NCBI RefSeq assembly: GCF_015223105.1 | Contig: NZ_JADFTZ010000005.1 | Coordinates: 124,001 to 188,000, forward strand | Direction: 5' to 3' | Source of the DNA: Flavobacterium proteolyticum | GTDB lineage: Bacteria > Bacteroidota > Bacteroidia > Flavobacteriales > Flavobacteriaceae | Length of the DNA: 64,000 bases | Shown here: piece by piece, positions 19,699 through 28,781 of the stretch | How positions within the stretch are numbered: position 1 is the stretch's first letter | Layout of the letters: the number at the start of each line of letters is the position of its first letter | Notes under the pieces: model-generated | What the model saw: only the letters and a program-made list of their open reading frames with translations | The model's database searches: none | What the model was told of the DNA's origin: nothing | Translations under genes and position numbers: made by a program

Positions 19699-20424
19699 AT
19701 GGCAGCAGATCAGTACGAAAACGAAGAACACAGAATTCAAGAGAAATTCAAGCAAAAAACTTGGAACGAAATAAGAACCAATGATTCATGGGCAATTTTT
19801 AAAATCATGTCGGAATTCGTAAATGGTTACGAATCGATGGGAAGAATTGGTCCTTGTGTCTCTATTTTTGGTTCAGCAAGAACAAAACCAGAAGACAAAT
19901 ATTATTTATTAGCTGAAAAAATCGCTTATAAAATCAGTAAAGCGGGTTACGGTGTAATTACTGGTGGTGGTCCTGGTATCATGGAAGCAGGAAACAAAGG
20001 AGCTCATTATGGAGGCGGAACTTCGGTAGGTTTAAACATCGAATTGCCTTTTGAGCAACACTTTAACCCGTATATCGATAAAGATAAAAACTTAAACTTT
20101 GATTACTTCTTCGTAAGAAAAGTAATGTTCGTAAAATATTCACAAGGTTTCGTTGTAATGCCAGGAGGTTTTGGAACCTTAGACGAATTATTCGAAGCGG
20201 TTACGTTAATTCAAACGAAGAAAATTGGAAAATTCCCAATTATCTTAGTAGGAACCGAATTTTGGTCAGGTTTGTTAGATTGGATTAAAAATGTCATGAT
20301 TGACAAAATGAAAAACGCGAGTCCAGAAGATATGAACTTAATCAAAGTAGTTGATACAGAAGATGAGGTATTAGAAGCATTAGACAACTTTTACAAAAAA
20401 TACAATTTGTCTCCAAACTTCTAA
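19699..20424 (+). CDS. LOG family (TIGR00730) Rossmann-fold protein
   Basis: A 241-residue protein of the lysine decarboxylase-like/LOG family. The conserved VITGGGPGIMEAGNKGA and MPGGFGTLDELFE motifs bind and cleave nucleotide 5'-monophosphates in characterised members (cytokinin riboside phosphoribohydrolases). The start chosen is MAADQYENEEHR at 19699; an upstream in-frame ATG at 19669 adds ten untypical residues. A strong bidirectional terminator follows. The physiological substrate in this organism is unknown. Confidence 0.82.
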   Translation: MAADQYENEEHRIQEKFKQKTWNEIRTNDSWAIFKIMSEFVNGYESMGRIGPCVSIFGSARTKPEDKYYLLAEKIAYKISKAGYGVITGGGPGIMEAGNKGAHYGGGTSVGLNIELPFEQHFNPYIDKDKNLNFDYFFVRKVMFVKYSQGFVVMPGGFGTLDELFEAVTLIQTKKIGKFPIILVGTEFWSGLLDWIKNVMIDKMKNASPEDMNLIKVVDTEDEVLEALDNFYKKYNLSPNF

Positions 20425-20433
20425 AAAAAAAGC

Positions 20434-20460
20434 AAAAGTCCTTCAAACTGAAGGACTTTT
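20434..20460. terminator. Bidirectional intrinsic terminator
   Basis: An 11-bp perfect stem (AAAAGTCCTTC) with a five-base loop and flanking A and T runs, between the converging LOG gene and the hydrolase gene. Confidence 0.88.
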
Positions 20461-20461
20461 T

Positions 20462-21325
20462 TTATTTTGAAATGAATTCTTTGATTTTGTTTATCACAGC
20501 TTCATCGCCTAAAATTTTACGATGGCCTAAACCTTCTGTAATCATCAATTCTGAACCTTGTAAATGTTCATGAATATGATAAGCTGCTTTCACGGAAACA
20601 TCATCATCTTCTTTATCATGCATAATTAAAACTGGGATTTTAATTGTTTTAGCAGCTTTGTATGCTGAATAATCATCCATTTTTCCAACAAATCGTTTTT
20701 CAAAATGATCTCTTAATTTGGTTCCGTATTCTGGTTTTAATTGTAATTTCTTGATAAAATCATCAATAATATCTTGAATGATATCGCCAGCTCCAATAGT
20801 GACCGCTTTTTTAACATTCAGATTTTGCTTTATAGCATTCAAAACCGACATCCCACCAAGCGAATGTCCAATCGCATATTCAAACGAACCATATTGTTTC
20901 TCTAACTCTAAAATGGAAGCAATAAATTCGGTCATTATCGAATAATTACCTTTTGATTTTCCATGTGCTGGAGCATCAAAACTTATGGTCATGTAGCCCA
21001 TTTTTAGAAGCTCGTCCGCAATTTTTACTAATTGCGTTCCTCTACCAGACCAACCATGAACTAAAAGTACTTTTTTATCGCTTTTGCCATATTCATACAC
21101 TACGATTTCTTTGTTTATCTCAGGAATCATAATACTTTTTTGAACACTTTCGCGTTCCATATGTAATTCACGTTTTGGTAATTTATGACGAATGGGAGTT
21201 GTAAAAAGTTTAGCCGCAAATTTAGTTGTTAGACTTGATGAAATAGCTTGTAAAAATTTAGCTGTATACAAAATAGGTTGAGGTATTTCAATAACTTGCG
21301 ATTGTTTTTGTTTCTTTTTGGACAT
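20462..21325 (-). CDS. Alpha/beta hydrolase
   Basis: A 287-residue hydrolase. Oxyanion strand VLLVHGWSGRGTQ near residue 88, nucleophile elbow YAIGHSLGGMSV (Ser in GHSLGG), acid region LIMHDKEDDDVSV and a C-terminal His in GLGHRKIL complete a Ser-Asp-His triad. The first 30 residues are basic and lack a cleavable signal peptide, so it is probably cytoplasmic or peripheral. The substrate is not predictable. Confidence 0.82.
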   Translation of the reverse strand: MSKKKQKQSQVIEIPQPILYTAKFLQAISSSLTTKFAAKLFTTPIRHKLPKRELHMERESVQKSIMIPEINKEIVVYEYGKSDKKVLLVHGWSGRGTQLVKIADELLKMGYMTISFDAPAHGKSKGNYSIMTEFIASILELEKQYGSFEYAIGHSLGGMSVLNAIKQNLNVKKAVTIGAGDIIQDIIDDFIKKLQLKPEYGTKLRDHFEKRFVGKMDDYSAYKAAKTIKIPVLIMHDKEDDDVSVKAAYHIHEHLQGSELMITEGLGHRKILGDEAVINKIKEFISK

Positions 21326-21473
21326 ATTCAGAAATTTTGTGCAAGTTACAATTTATATGATGTTCGGTTTAAAATTTGATTATAAAATATAGTTAAAAAA
21401 TGACGCAAAAATTGAATCTGACAAACAGCTTAAAATTAAAAAAAGATGTAATTTTGTAAAAAATCGATTACTT

Positions 21474-22292
21474 ATGAATATGAAATTTAAAATTGTAGTA
21501 CTTCTTGCTTTTGCACTTGTGATATCGTGTGCTAAAAATCCATTTACAGGAAAGAGTACTTTAGCGTTAGTCCCTAATAGTGAAATTTTGCCTTCAGCTT
21601 TTCAACAATATAATCAGTTTTTATCTGAAAATAAAGTAATTACGGGTACAAGCGATGCGAAAAGAGTAGAGACAGTTGGATCTAAAATTAAAGTTGCCGC
21701 TGAACGTTGGTTAAATGCTAACGGATATGCTAATTATTTAGAAGGATACGCTTGGGAATATAAATTAGTAGATAGCAAAGAAGTAAATGCTTGGTGTATG
21801 CCTGGAGGAAAAATTGTTTTTTACACGGGTATCATGCCAATTTGTAAAGACGATGCCGGTATGGCAACTGTTATGGGACATGAGGTAGCACATGCTTTAG
21901 CCAATCACGGTCAACAACGAATGAGCGCAGGTGTTTTACAACAAGCTGGGGCAGCAGGAGTAGCGGTAGCTACAGGAAATAAATCTCAAGAAACGCAACA
22001 AATAGCAATGACAGCTTATGGTGCTACTACTCAATTTGGTGGAATGTTACCATTTAGTAGAGCGCATGAAAGTGAAGCAGATATGATTGGATTAACTTTA
22101 ATGGCAATTGCAGGATATAATCCTGATACGGCTGTAGCATTTTGGGAAAGAATGGCGCAACAATCTGGAGGACAAGCACCACCAGAATTTATGAGTACAC
22201 ACCCTAGTAATGCAACTCGTATTGCTAAAATTAAAGAATTAATACCAAAAGCTAAAGCAGAAGCAGCCAAGTTTGGTGTTACTTTTAAATAA
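21474..22292 (+). CDS. M48 family metallopeptidase, lipoprotein
   Basis: A 272-residue zinc peptidase related to LoiP/BepA. The N-terminus ends in a lipobox (FALVISCAKN), so it is probably anchored to an envelope membrane. The catalytic HEVAHALANHG and the third ligand in HESEADMIG are intact, with the family's STHPSNATRIAKI near the C-terminus. Characterised homologues degrade misfolded outer-membrane proteins. The start may be either of two in-frame Met codons at 21474 or 21480. A terminator follows. Confidence 0.88.
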   Translation: MNMKFKIVVLLAFALVISCAKNPFTGKSTLALVPNSEILPSAFQQYNQFLSENKVITGTSDAKRVETVGSKIKVAAERWLNANGYANYLEGYAWEYKLVDSKEVNAWCMPGGKIVFYTGIMPICKDDAGMATVMGHEVAHALANHGQQRMSAGVLQQAGAAGVAVATGNKSQETQQIAMTAYGATTQFGGMLPFSRAHESEADMIGLTLMAIAGYNPDTAVAFWERMAQQSGGQAPPEFMSTHPSNATRIAKIKELIPKAKAEAAKFGVTFK

Positions 22293-22315
22293 TTAAAAAA
22301 TTACTATTATATTTG

Positions 22316-22340
22316 AATCCCGACATTGTCGGGATTTTTT
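22316..22340 (+). terminator. Intrinsic terminator after the M48 gene
   Basis: A 9-bp perfect stem (AATCCCGAC), loop ATT and a T run. It lies before the MFS gene start, and a longer MFS frame beginning at 22313 would run through it, so that frame is rejected. Confidence 0.8.
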
Positions 22341-22357
22341 ATTTTAAAACAATTGCT

Positions 22358-23653
22358 ATGCAACAACTTCAAAAAGGAGATTCAAAACTTTTAAATGCTT
22401 GGGCTTTTTACGATTGGGCGAATTCAGTTTATGCTTTGGTGATTTCTTCAACTATTTTTCCATTGTATTATGGAGCTTTATTTCGTCAAAAAAATATTGA
22501 AGAAATTGTTCTGTTTGGATTTTCTATTCGAAGTGAGGCTTTAATCAGTTACGTTACCGCTTTAGGATTTTTAATCATTGCTTTTATATCGCCATTATTA
22601 TCAGGAATTGCCGATTACTTAGGAAATAAGAAGTTTTTCTTGAAACTTTTTTGTTATGTAGGAGCTATTTCTTGTATGTCTTTATATTTTTTTGATATAG
22701 ACGAAGATAAAATTGTTTTAAGTTTAGTTTCGTATTTACTTGCTTTAATAGGTTTTTGGGGAAGTTTAGTGTTCTATAATTCCTATTTACCCGATATTGC
22801 TCACAAAGAACAACAAGATAAAATAAGCGCAAAAGGATTTAGTTTGGGTTATGTGGGTAGTGTTGTTTTGTTATTGATTTGTTTAGCAATGGTATTATTG
22901 TCTGAAGAAGCTAAAGCAATGCAAATGATGCGTTATTCTTTTCTTTTAGTAGGTATTTGGTGGTTAGGCTTTAGTCAATACACTTATTACTACTTACCAA
23001 ATAATAAAAATGATAATAAACTGCATAAGAATGTACTATTCAATGGTTTTAAAGAGTTACGAAAAGTTTGGCAACAAATAAATCAATTGAAATCCTTACG
23101 ACGTTATTTAGGTGCATTCTTTGTCTATAGTATGGCAGTTCAAACTATTATGATTATTGCGGCTTATTTTGGAGAAAAGGAAGTGCAATGGGGAAGTGAT
23201 AGTAAGCGGACCATGGGATTAATTGTGAGTATTTTATTAATTCAATTAATTGCGGTTTTAGGAGCTTGGCTAACATCAAAACTTGTTGCTAAATATGGAA
23301 ATATCAAAGTATTAATACTTTTAAATTTCTCTTGGATTTTAATTTGTACTTATGCCTATTTTGTTGTTTCTCCAAATGATTTCTATATTGCTGCCGCTTT
23401 TGTAGGATTAGTAATGGGAGGAATTCAATCGTTATCCCGTTCTACTTATTCTAAATTTATTCCTGAAGACGCAAAAGACACGACTTCGTTTTTCAGTTTT
23501 TATGATGTAGCGGAAAAAATTGGTATTGTAATCGGTATGTTTACCTATGGTTACATTGCTGATGTTACAGGTAAAATTCAAAATGCCATCTTATTTTTAA
23601 TTTTATTTTTTGTGGTAGGATTACTTCTTTTGTTACGAGTTCCTAAAAAGTAA
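22358..23653 (+). CDS. MFS transporter, UMF1/Atg22-like family
   Basis: A 431-residue inner-membrane protein with about twelve hydrophobic segments. The start MQQLQKGDSKLLNAWAFYDWANSVYALVISSTIFP contains the AFYDWANS motif typical of the UMF1 (Atg22-like) family; GIQSLSRSTYSKFIPED is the second conserved family stretch. Members are thought to export small solutes such as amino acids; the substrate is unknown. The ATG at 22358 follows a terminator, so the gene must have its own promoter. Confidence 0.85.
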   Translation: MQQLQKGDSKLLNAWAFYDWANSVYALVISSTIFPLYYGALFRQKNIEEIVLFGFSIRSEALISYVTALGFLIIAFISPLLSGIADYLGNKKFFLKLFCYVGAISCMSLYFFDIDEDKIVLSLVSYLLALIGFWGSLVFYNSYLPDIAHKEQQDKISAKGFSLGYVGSVVLLLICLAMVLLSEEAKAMQMMRYSFLLVGIWWLGFSQYTYYYLPNNKNDNKLHKNVLFNGFKELRKVWQQINQLKSLRRYLGAFFVYSMAVQTIMIIAAYFGEKEVQWGSDSKRTMGLIVSILLIQLIAVLGAWLTSKLVAKYGNIKVLILLNFSWILICTYAYFVVSPNDFYIAAAFVGLVMGGIQSLSRSTYSKFIPEDAKDTTSFFSFYDVAEKIGIVIGMFTYGYIADVTGKIQNAILFLILFFVVGLLLLLRVPKK

Positions 23654-23658
23654 GGTTC

Positions 23659-23674
23659 TTGGCACACATCTTGA
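23659..23674 (+). promoter_or_regulatory. Sigma-54-like -24/-12 element upstream of lon
   Basis: TTGGCAC, five bases, then TTGA: this resembles the RpoN pattern TGGCAC-N5-TTGC with the last base changed. A second copy of the same pattern lies before the SIMPL gene. It is 130 bases before the lon ATG. Confidence 0.4.
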
Positions 23675-23746
23675 ACTATTACTTTTGAAATTGCTATTTA
23701 AAAATATTTTATGATTTGATTATCAATAAAATAGCGCTTTTCTGCG

Positions 23747-23754
23747 TACCTTTG
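23747..23754 (+). promoter_or_regulatory. -7 promoter box of lon
   Basis: TACCTTTG matches TAnnTTTG. Transcription would start near or after the in-frame ATG at 23756, which makes that ATG unusable and favours 23804. Confidence 0.5.
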
Positions 23755-23803
23755 AATGGTATTTCAAATGATAATTACTGACAAAAAGACCATAAATATT
23801 ATT

Positions 23804-26266
23804 ATGCCGAATCAAAAAATACTAGCGCTTGACAATTTGTCACTTCAAGAAATGGATCCAGATGCGGAATTGATTCCGTTAATGACGCCTGAAGATGAAG
23901 AAGAAATGAATAATGAGGCTCTACCTGAAGATATTGCCATTTTACCTCTACGAAATACCGTTTTATTCCCAGGAGTGGTTATTCCAATTACTGCCGGAAG
24001 AGATAAATCGATTAAATTAATCAATGATGCCAATGCCAAAGGAAAAATCATTGGTGTAGTGGCGCAAATTGATGAAAATGTTGAAGAACCTACTCCAAAC
24101 GATGTACATCATATCGGAACAGTAGCTCGTATCATGCGCGTTTTAAAAATGCCTGATGGAAATACTACTGTAATTCTTCAAGGGAAAAAACGTTTCGAAA
24201 TTGAAAGTTTTACTCAGGAAGAACCTTATTTGAGAGCTACAATTAAAGAAGTTTCAGAAGAACGACCTGATGCTAAAAATGTTGAATTCAAAGCAATTGT
24301 AGAATCGATTAAGGAATTGGCTATCCAAATTATCAAGGAAAGTCCAAATATCCCAACAGAAGCTACTTTTGCAATCAAAAACATTGAAAGTAATCCGTTT
24401 TTGATCAATTTTGTTTCTTCTAATATGAATCTTTCGGTTGAAGAAAAACAACAATTATTATCGATTCCAAATTTAAAAGACAGAGCGCTTGAAACTTTGC
24501 GTTTCATGAACTTAGAGCTTCAAAAATTAGAAGTTCGCAACGATATTCAGTCAAAAGTCCGTTTCGATTTAGATCAACAACAGCGTGAATATTTCTTGCA
24601 GCAACAAATGAAAACCATTCAAGAAGAATTGGGTGGTGTTTCCTATGAAGCAGAAATTGAAGAAATGCGTGCCAAAGGGAAAAAGAAAAAATGGGACGAT
24701 AAAACAGCGCAACATTTCGAAAAAGAATTGTCTAAGTTGCAACGTACCAATCCAAATTCACCAGATTTTGGTATCCAACGCAATTATATTGAGTTATTTT
24801 TAGAATTACCTTGGAACGAATTTACCAAAGATAATTTCGATTTAAAACGCGCTCAAAAAATTCTAGATAGAGATCATTATGGTTTAGAAGATGTTAAAAA
24901 GCGAATTATCGAACATTTAGCAGTTTTAAAATTGCGAAATGATATGAAATCGCCAATTTTATGTTTGTACGGACCTCCAGGAGTTGGTAAAACGTCAATT
25001 GGAAAATCTATTGCTGAAGCTTTAGGACGAGAATATATTAGAATGTCATTAGGTGGTTTACGTGATGAAGCGGAAATTCGCGGTCACAGAAAAACCTATA
25101 TCGGAGCTATGCCAGGACGAATTCTACAAAATATTAAGAAAGCAAAAACATCAAATCCGGTATTTGTTTTAGATGAGATTGATAAATTATCTTCAAGTCA
25201 TAACGGAGATCCATCTTCGGCTTTATTGGAGGTTTTAGATCCAGAACAAAACAAAGAATTTCATGATAATTTCTTGGAATTGGGGTATGATTTATCAAAA
25301 GTGATGTTCATTGCGACTTCAAATAGTTTGTCAACCATTCAGCCAGCACTTCGCGACCGTATGGAAATTATCGAAATGACAGGTTATACAATTGAAGAGA
25401 AAATAGAAATCGCTAAAACACACTTGTTGCCAAAACAATTAAAAGAACACGGATTAACGGCTAAAGATTTACAAATTGGTAAAAAGCAATTAGAAAAAAT
25501 CGTAGTAGGTTACACTCGTGAATCAGGTGTTCGTGGTTTAGAAAAGAAAATCGCTCAAATGGTGCGTCATGCAGCAAAATCGATTGCTATGGAAGAACCA
25601 TATAACGTAAAAGTTTCGGATGCTGATATTTTAGAAGTATTAAAATCACCACGTATGGAACGAGATAAATACGAAAATAACGATGTAGCTGGAGTAGTTA
25701 CTGGTTTAGCGTGGACATCAGTCGGTGGTGATATTTTATTCATCGAATCTTTAATTTCGAAAGGAAAAGGTGCGATGACGATGACGGGAAATTTAGGAAC
25801 GGTTATGAAAGAATCGGTTACGATTGCTTTAGAATATATTCGTGCTAATGCTGAATTTTTAGGAATTAATCCAGAAGTTTTGAATAATTATAATATTCAT
25901 ATTCACGTTCCAGAAGGAGCAACGCCAAAAGACGGACCAAGTGCCGGAATTGCGATGTTAACTTCGATGGTGTCTTCTTTCACCCAAAAACGAGTGAAAA
26001 AACACATCGCCATGACAGGTGAAATCACACTTCGTGGAAAAGTGTTGCCAGTCGGCGGAATCAAAGAAAAGATTTTAGCTGCGAAAAGAGCAAACATCAA
26101 AGAAATCATTTTGTGTAAAGAAAACAAACGTGATATCGAAGAAATTAAAGCGGATTACATCGAAGGTTTAACGTTCCATTACGTTGATCGAATGAGCGAA
26201 GTTTTAGACATTGCTATTACAAATCAAAAGGTGAAAAACGCTAAAGTTTTAGAAAGTAAAAAGTAA
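23804..26266 (+). CDS. lon: ATP-dependent Lon protease
   Basis: Lon degrades misfolded and regulatory proteins in the cytoplasm. From the ATG at 23804 (MPNQKILALDNLSLQ) the protein is 820 residues. Order: substrate-binding N domain from about 45 (ILPLRNTVLFPGVVIPI), coiled region, AAA+ module with Walker A GPPGVGKT at 390-397 and Walker B VFVLDEIDKL, then the protease domain with the Ser713-Lys754 dyad in GPSAGIAM and VGGIKEKI. It has a housekeeping promoter box and possibly a sigma-54-like promoter, consistent with stress control. Confidence 0.97.
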   Translation: MPNQKILALDNLSLQEMDPDAELIPLMTPEDEEEMNNEALPEDIAILPLRNTVLFPGVVIPITAGRDKSIKLINDANAKGKIIGVVAQIDENVEEPTPNDVHHIGTVARIMRVLKMPDGNTTVILQGKKRFEIESFTQEEPYLRATIKEVSEERPDAKNVEFKAIVESIKELAIQIIKESPNIPTEATFAIKNIESNPFLINFVSSNMNLSVEEKQQLLSIPNLKDRALETLRFMNLELQKLEVRNDIQSKVRFDLDQQQREYFLQQQMKTIQEELGGVSYEAEIEEMRAKGKKKKWDDKTAQHFEKELSKLQRTNPNSPDFGIQRNYIELFLELPWNEFTKDNFDLKRAQKILDRDHYGLEDVKKRIIEHLAVLKLRNDMKSPILCLYGPPGVGKTSIGKSIAEALGREYIRMSLGGLRDEAEIRGHRKTYIGAMPGRILQNIKKAKTSNPVFVLDEIDKLSSSHNGDPSSALLEVLDPEQNKEFHDNFLELGYDLSKVMFIATSNSLSTIQPALRDRMEIIEMTGYTIEEKIEIAKTHLLPKQLKEHGLTAKDLQIGKKQLEKIVVGYTRESGVRGLEKKIAQMVRHAAKSIAMEEPYNVKVSDADILEVLKSPRMERDKYENNDVAGVVTGLAWTSVGGDILFIESLISKGKGAMTMTGNLGTVMKESVTIALEYIRANAEFLGINPEVLNNYNIHIHVPEGATPKDGPSAGIAMLTSMVSSFTQKRVKKHIAMTGEITLRGKVLPVGGIKEKILAAKRANIKEIILCKENKRDIEEIKADYIEGLTFHYVDRMSEVLDIAITNQKVKNAKVLESKK

Positions 26267-26286
26267 TTTCAAAACAATTAAAATAC

Positions 26287-26324
26287 GAACTCTCAATAAT
26301 TCATTTATTGGGAGTTCTTTTTTT
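26287..26324 (+). terminator. Intrinsic terminator after lon
   Basis: A 13-bp stem with one wobble pair, five-base loop and a long T run 20 bases after the lon stop codon. Confidence 0.85.
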
Positions 26325-26386
26325 GTTTCCTAACCGATATAATTTTATCTTCGCAGTTGCGTTATAAGTAAGATTAACATCAAAAA

Positions 26387-27406
26387 ATGCTAAGAAAACT
26401 CGTATTCCTTTTATCCCTACTGCTATCGGCTGCTACATTTGGCCAAATAGGAGGTAAGAGCGTATATCAGTTTTTGAACTTAGCACAATCGCCTCGACAA
26501 GCGGCTTTGGGTGGAAAAACGGTTACTGTTGTGGATTACGACGTTAACCAAGCGTTTTACAATCCAGCAACGATTAACGAAAAAATGCACAATCGTTTAT
26601 CGGCTAATTATGGAAGTTACTACGGAGAAGTTTCTTATGGAACTGCTGCTTATGCTTACACGTATGACCGCCATTTGCAAACTTTTCATGCAGGAATTAG
26701 TTATATCAATTACGGAACATTTGAAGGAAGAGACGAATTAGGAAATTTAACTTCTGATTTTACAGGAAGTGAAGCTGCATTATCACTAGGTTATGCCTAT
26801 AATTTACCTTGGACCGATATGTATGTTGGGGCAAACGCCAAATTAATTTCCTCCACTTTAGAAAGTTATAATTCTTGGGGAGCAGCCGTAGATTTAGGAT
26901 TTTTGTATGTTGATGTTGATAACGATATCAATTATGGATTGACGGTTCGAAATTTAGGATTTCAAATAAAACCTTATCAAGATACAAATGAAAAATTACC
27001 TTTAGCTATTGATGCTGGAATTTCGCAATTGATGCTGCATGTACCGATTCGTTGGCATGTTACGTTAGAAAACTTACAACAGTGGAATATTGCTTTTTCT
27101 AATCCCAACAGAGCACAAGGAAGTTTAGATGGAGGTTCGGAAGAGGAAAAAGTATCGTTTTTCAATAACGCTTTACGTCACGTAATTTTAGGAGCCGAAT
27201 TATTTCCAGAAAAAGGATTCAATTTAAGATTAGGTTACAACTTTAGAAGAGGCGAAGAATTACGAATTGTAGACAAACGTAATTTCTCCGGAATATCAGT
27301 TGGTTTTGGATTGCGATTTGGAAAAGTGAAATTCGATTATTCGTATTCCCGATATACCATCGCTGCCAATACGAGTTTGTTTGGTTTGATGATTGATTTG
27401 AATTAG
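26387..27406 (+). CDS. porQ: Type IX secretion system protein PorQ
   Basis: PorQ is an outer-membrane barrel protein that works with PorU/PorV/PorZ in the T9SS attachment complex. The 339-residue product has a signal peptide (MLRKLVFLLSLLLSAATFGQ), then the family start IGGKSVYQFLNLAQSPRQAALGGK with YDVNQAFYNPATIN, and repeated amphipathic strands ending LFGLMIDLN. The gene precedes cmk, as I recall from other Flavobacterium genomes. The nuclease at 9.1 kb is a clear cargo protein of this system. Confidence 0.88.
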   Translation: MLRKLVFLLSLLLSAATFGQIGGKSVYQFLNLAQSPRQAALGGKTVTVVDYDVNQAFYNPATINEKMHNRLSANYGSYYGEVSYGTAAYAYTYDRHLQTFHAGISYINYGTFEGRDELGNLTSDFTGSEAALSLGYAYNLPWTDMYVGANAKLISSTLESYNSWGAAVDLGFLYVDVDNDINYGLTVRNLGFQIKPYQDTNEKLPLAIDAGISQLMLHVPIRWHVTLENLQQWNIAFSNPNRAQGSLDGGSEEEKVSFFNNALRHVILGAELFPEKGFNLRLGYNFRRGEELRIVDKRNFSGISVGFGLRFGKVKFDYSYSRYTIAANTSLFGLMIDLN

Positions 27407-27408
27407 GG

Positions 27409-27434
27409 AAAAGTAAAAAGTGAAAAGTAAAAAG
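27409..27434. repeat. Low-complexity AAAAGTAAAAAGTG direct repeat
   Basis: Purine-rich near-tandem units of about 7-14 bases right after porQ, of the same type as the GTGAAAA array at 44.3 kb. The rest of the porQ-cmk gap ends in a GC-richer stretch (CGCCTTGGCGTCTTCGTGGC) that resembles dispersed Bacteroidota intergenic repeats. Confidence 0.6.
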
Positions 27435-27565
27435 AGGTTAGCTTAAATGAACTTAATTATTCACAAAATATTACTTAAGAAAAACTTATATGACTTATAT
27501 GTTTAAAAAAAGTCAATAGATTTAATAATAAAAAACTTAGCGCCTTGGCGTCTTCGTGGCAACAT

Positions 27566-28249
27566 ATGAAAAAAATTACCATAGCAATTGACGGTTTTTC
27601 GTCAACAGGAAAAAGTACATTGGCTAAGCAATTGGCTAAAGAGTTGGGTTACGTTTATGTAGATACAGGTGCGATGTATCGCGCGGTAGCTTATTATGCG
27701 ATGCAACACAATTTAGTTTCTGAAACGCATTTAGATGCAGCAGGATTAGTAGCTCAATTACCAAATATCAATTTACGTTTTCAATTCAATCCTACTTTAG
27801 GATTTGCTGAAATGTATTTGAATAACGAGAATGTAGAAACGCAAATCAGAACCATCGAAGTTTCGCGTATGGTAAGTAAAGTAGCCGAAATTTCAGAAGT
27901 GCGTGCAAAATTAGTCGAACAACAACAAGCCATGGGTAAAGACAAAGGCATTGTGATGGATGGAAGAGACATCGGAACCGTAGTTTTCCCTGATGCCGAT
28001 TTGAAATTATTCATGACAGCAAGTTCAAAAACCAGAGCACAACGCCGTTTTGATGAATTAGTAGAAAAAGGACAACACATTACTTTCGAAGACGTACTTC
28101 AAAACGTTGAAGAACGCGATTATATTGATACGCATAGAGAAGATTCTCCTTTAGTAAAAGCAGATGATGCTATTGAAGTAGACAACTCAAGCTTGACCAA
28201 AAAAGAACAATTTGAATTGGTATTAAATTTGGTGAAGGAAAAATTATAA
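27566..28249 (+). CDS. cmk: Cytidylate kinase
   Basis: Phosphorylates CMP and dCMP with ATP in pyrimidine nucleotide recycling. The start at 27566 (MKKITIAIDGFSSTGKSTLAK) gives 227 residues with the P-loop at the very N-terminus, typical of the family; the upstream extension reads through repeat sequence and is rejected. YVDTGAMYRAVAYYA, MDGRDIGTVVFPDADLK and ERDYIDTHREDSPL are the CMP-binding and lid motifs. Confidence 0.95.
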   Translation: MKKITIAIDGFSSTGKSTLAKQLAKELGYVYVDTGAMYRAVAYYAMQHNLVSETHLDAAGLVAQLPNINLRFQFNPTLGFAEMYLNNENVETQIRTIEVSRMVSKVAEISEVRAKLVEQQQAMGKDKGIVMDGRDIGTVVFPDADLKLFMTASSKTRAQRRFDELVEKGQHITFEDVLQNVEERDYIDTHREDSPLVKADDAIEVDNSSLTKKEQFELVLNLVKEKL

Positions 28250-28270
28250 ATAACCTAAACAAATAACAAC

Positions 28271-28735
28271 ATGAAATTTTTAAGCAATTCTCTAAAAGTG
28301 ACTTTTGTATTAATGTCTATTTTATTTTTAAATGGATGTAGTAATGATGAAGAAAGTGACAAAACAACCGCAAATATTGAAGGTGTTTGGCAATTAGGAA
28401 GAATGTATGGAAAAGCAAATTACAATGGAGTAAATACTAATTTAGAAGGTGATTCTGAAGGAACAATGGAGTTCAAAACGGACGGGACTTATGACAATGA
28501 TGTTATTAGTGCATACATAACTGTTTCGATTCCTTCTATGAATTATTCTGAAACAACACCTATCGAAGCTTCTTCAACTTCGGGTGAATATTTTTATGAC
28601 GTAACAACAGATAATTTAGAAATTGATGGCGAAATGTCAAAAGTTGTGGTTTTGAATGCTAATTATATGAAAATTAAAACATTAATCAACGATAGTGGTG
28701 TAACAGGAGAACTTTTTACCGAATATCATCGATAA
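28271..28735 (+). CDS. Small lipocalin-like lipoprotein
   Basis: A 154-residue product with a lipoprotein signal (LMSILFLNGCSNDEES). The following IEGVWQLGRMYG and the alternating beta pattern (GTMEFKTDGTYDND, later YFYDVTTDNLEIDG) resemble the lipocalin-like domains common in Flavobacteriaceae. No ligand can be predicted. It is 21 bases downstream of cmk and ends at a strong terminator, so it may be cotranscribed with cmk. Confidence 0.65.
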   Translation: MKFLSNSLKVTFVLMSILFLNGCSNDEESDKTTANIEGVWQLGRMYGKANYNGVNTNLEGDSEGTMEFKTDGTYDNDVISAYITVSIPSMNYSETTPIEASSTSGEYFYDVTTDNLEIDGEMSKVVVLNANYMKIKTLINDSGVTGELFTEYHR

Positions 28736-28746
28736 TATAACCTATT

Positions 28747-28780
28747 AAAAAAGCTGTCACTTTAAAATGACAGCTTTTTT
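28747..28780. terminator. Bidirectional intrinsic terminator
   Basis: A 13-bp stem (AAAAAAGCTGTCA) with an eight-base loop and A/T runs on both sides, between the lipoprotein gene and the mlaD-like gene. Confidence 0.88.
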
Positions 28781-28781
28781 T

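Noticed and set aside
23756..23803. Upstream lon start at 23756
   Set aside because: A -7 box at 23747-23754 would place transcription start at or after that codon.
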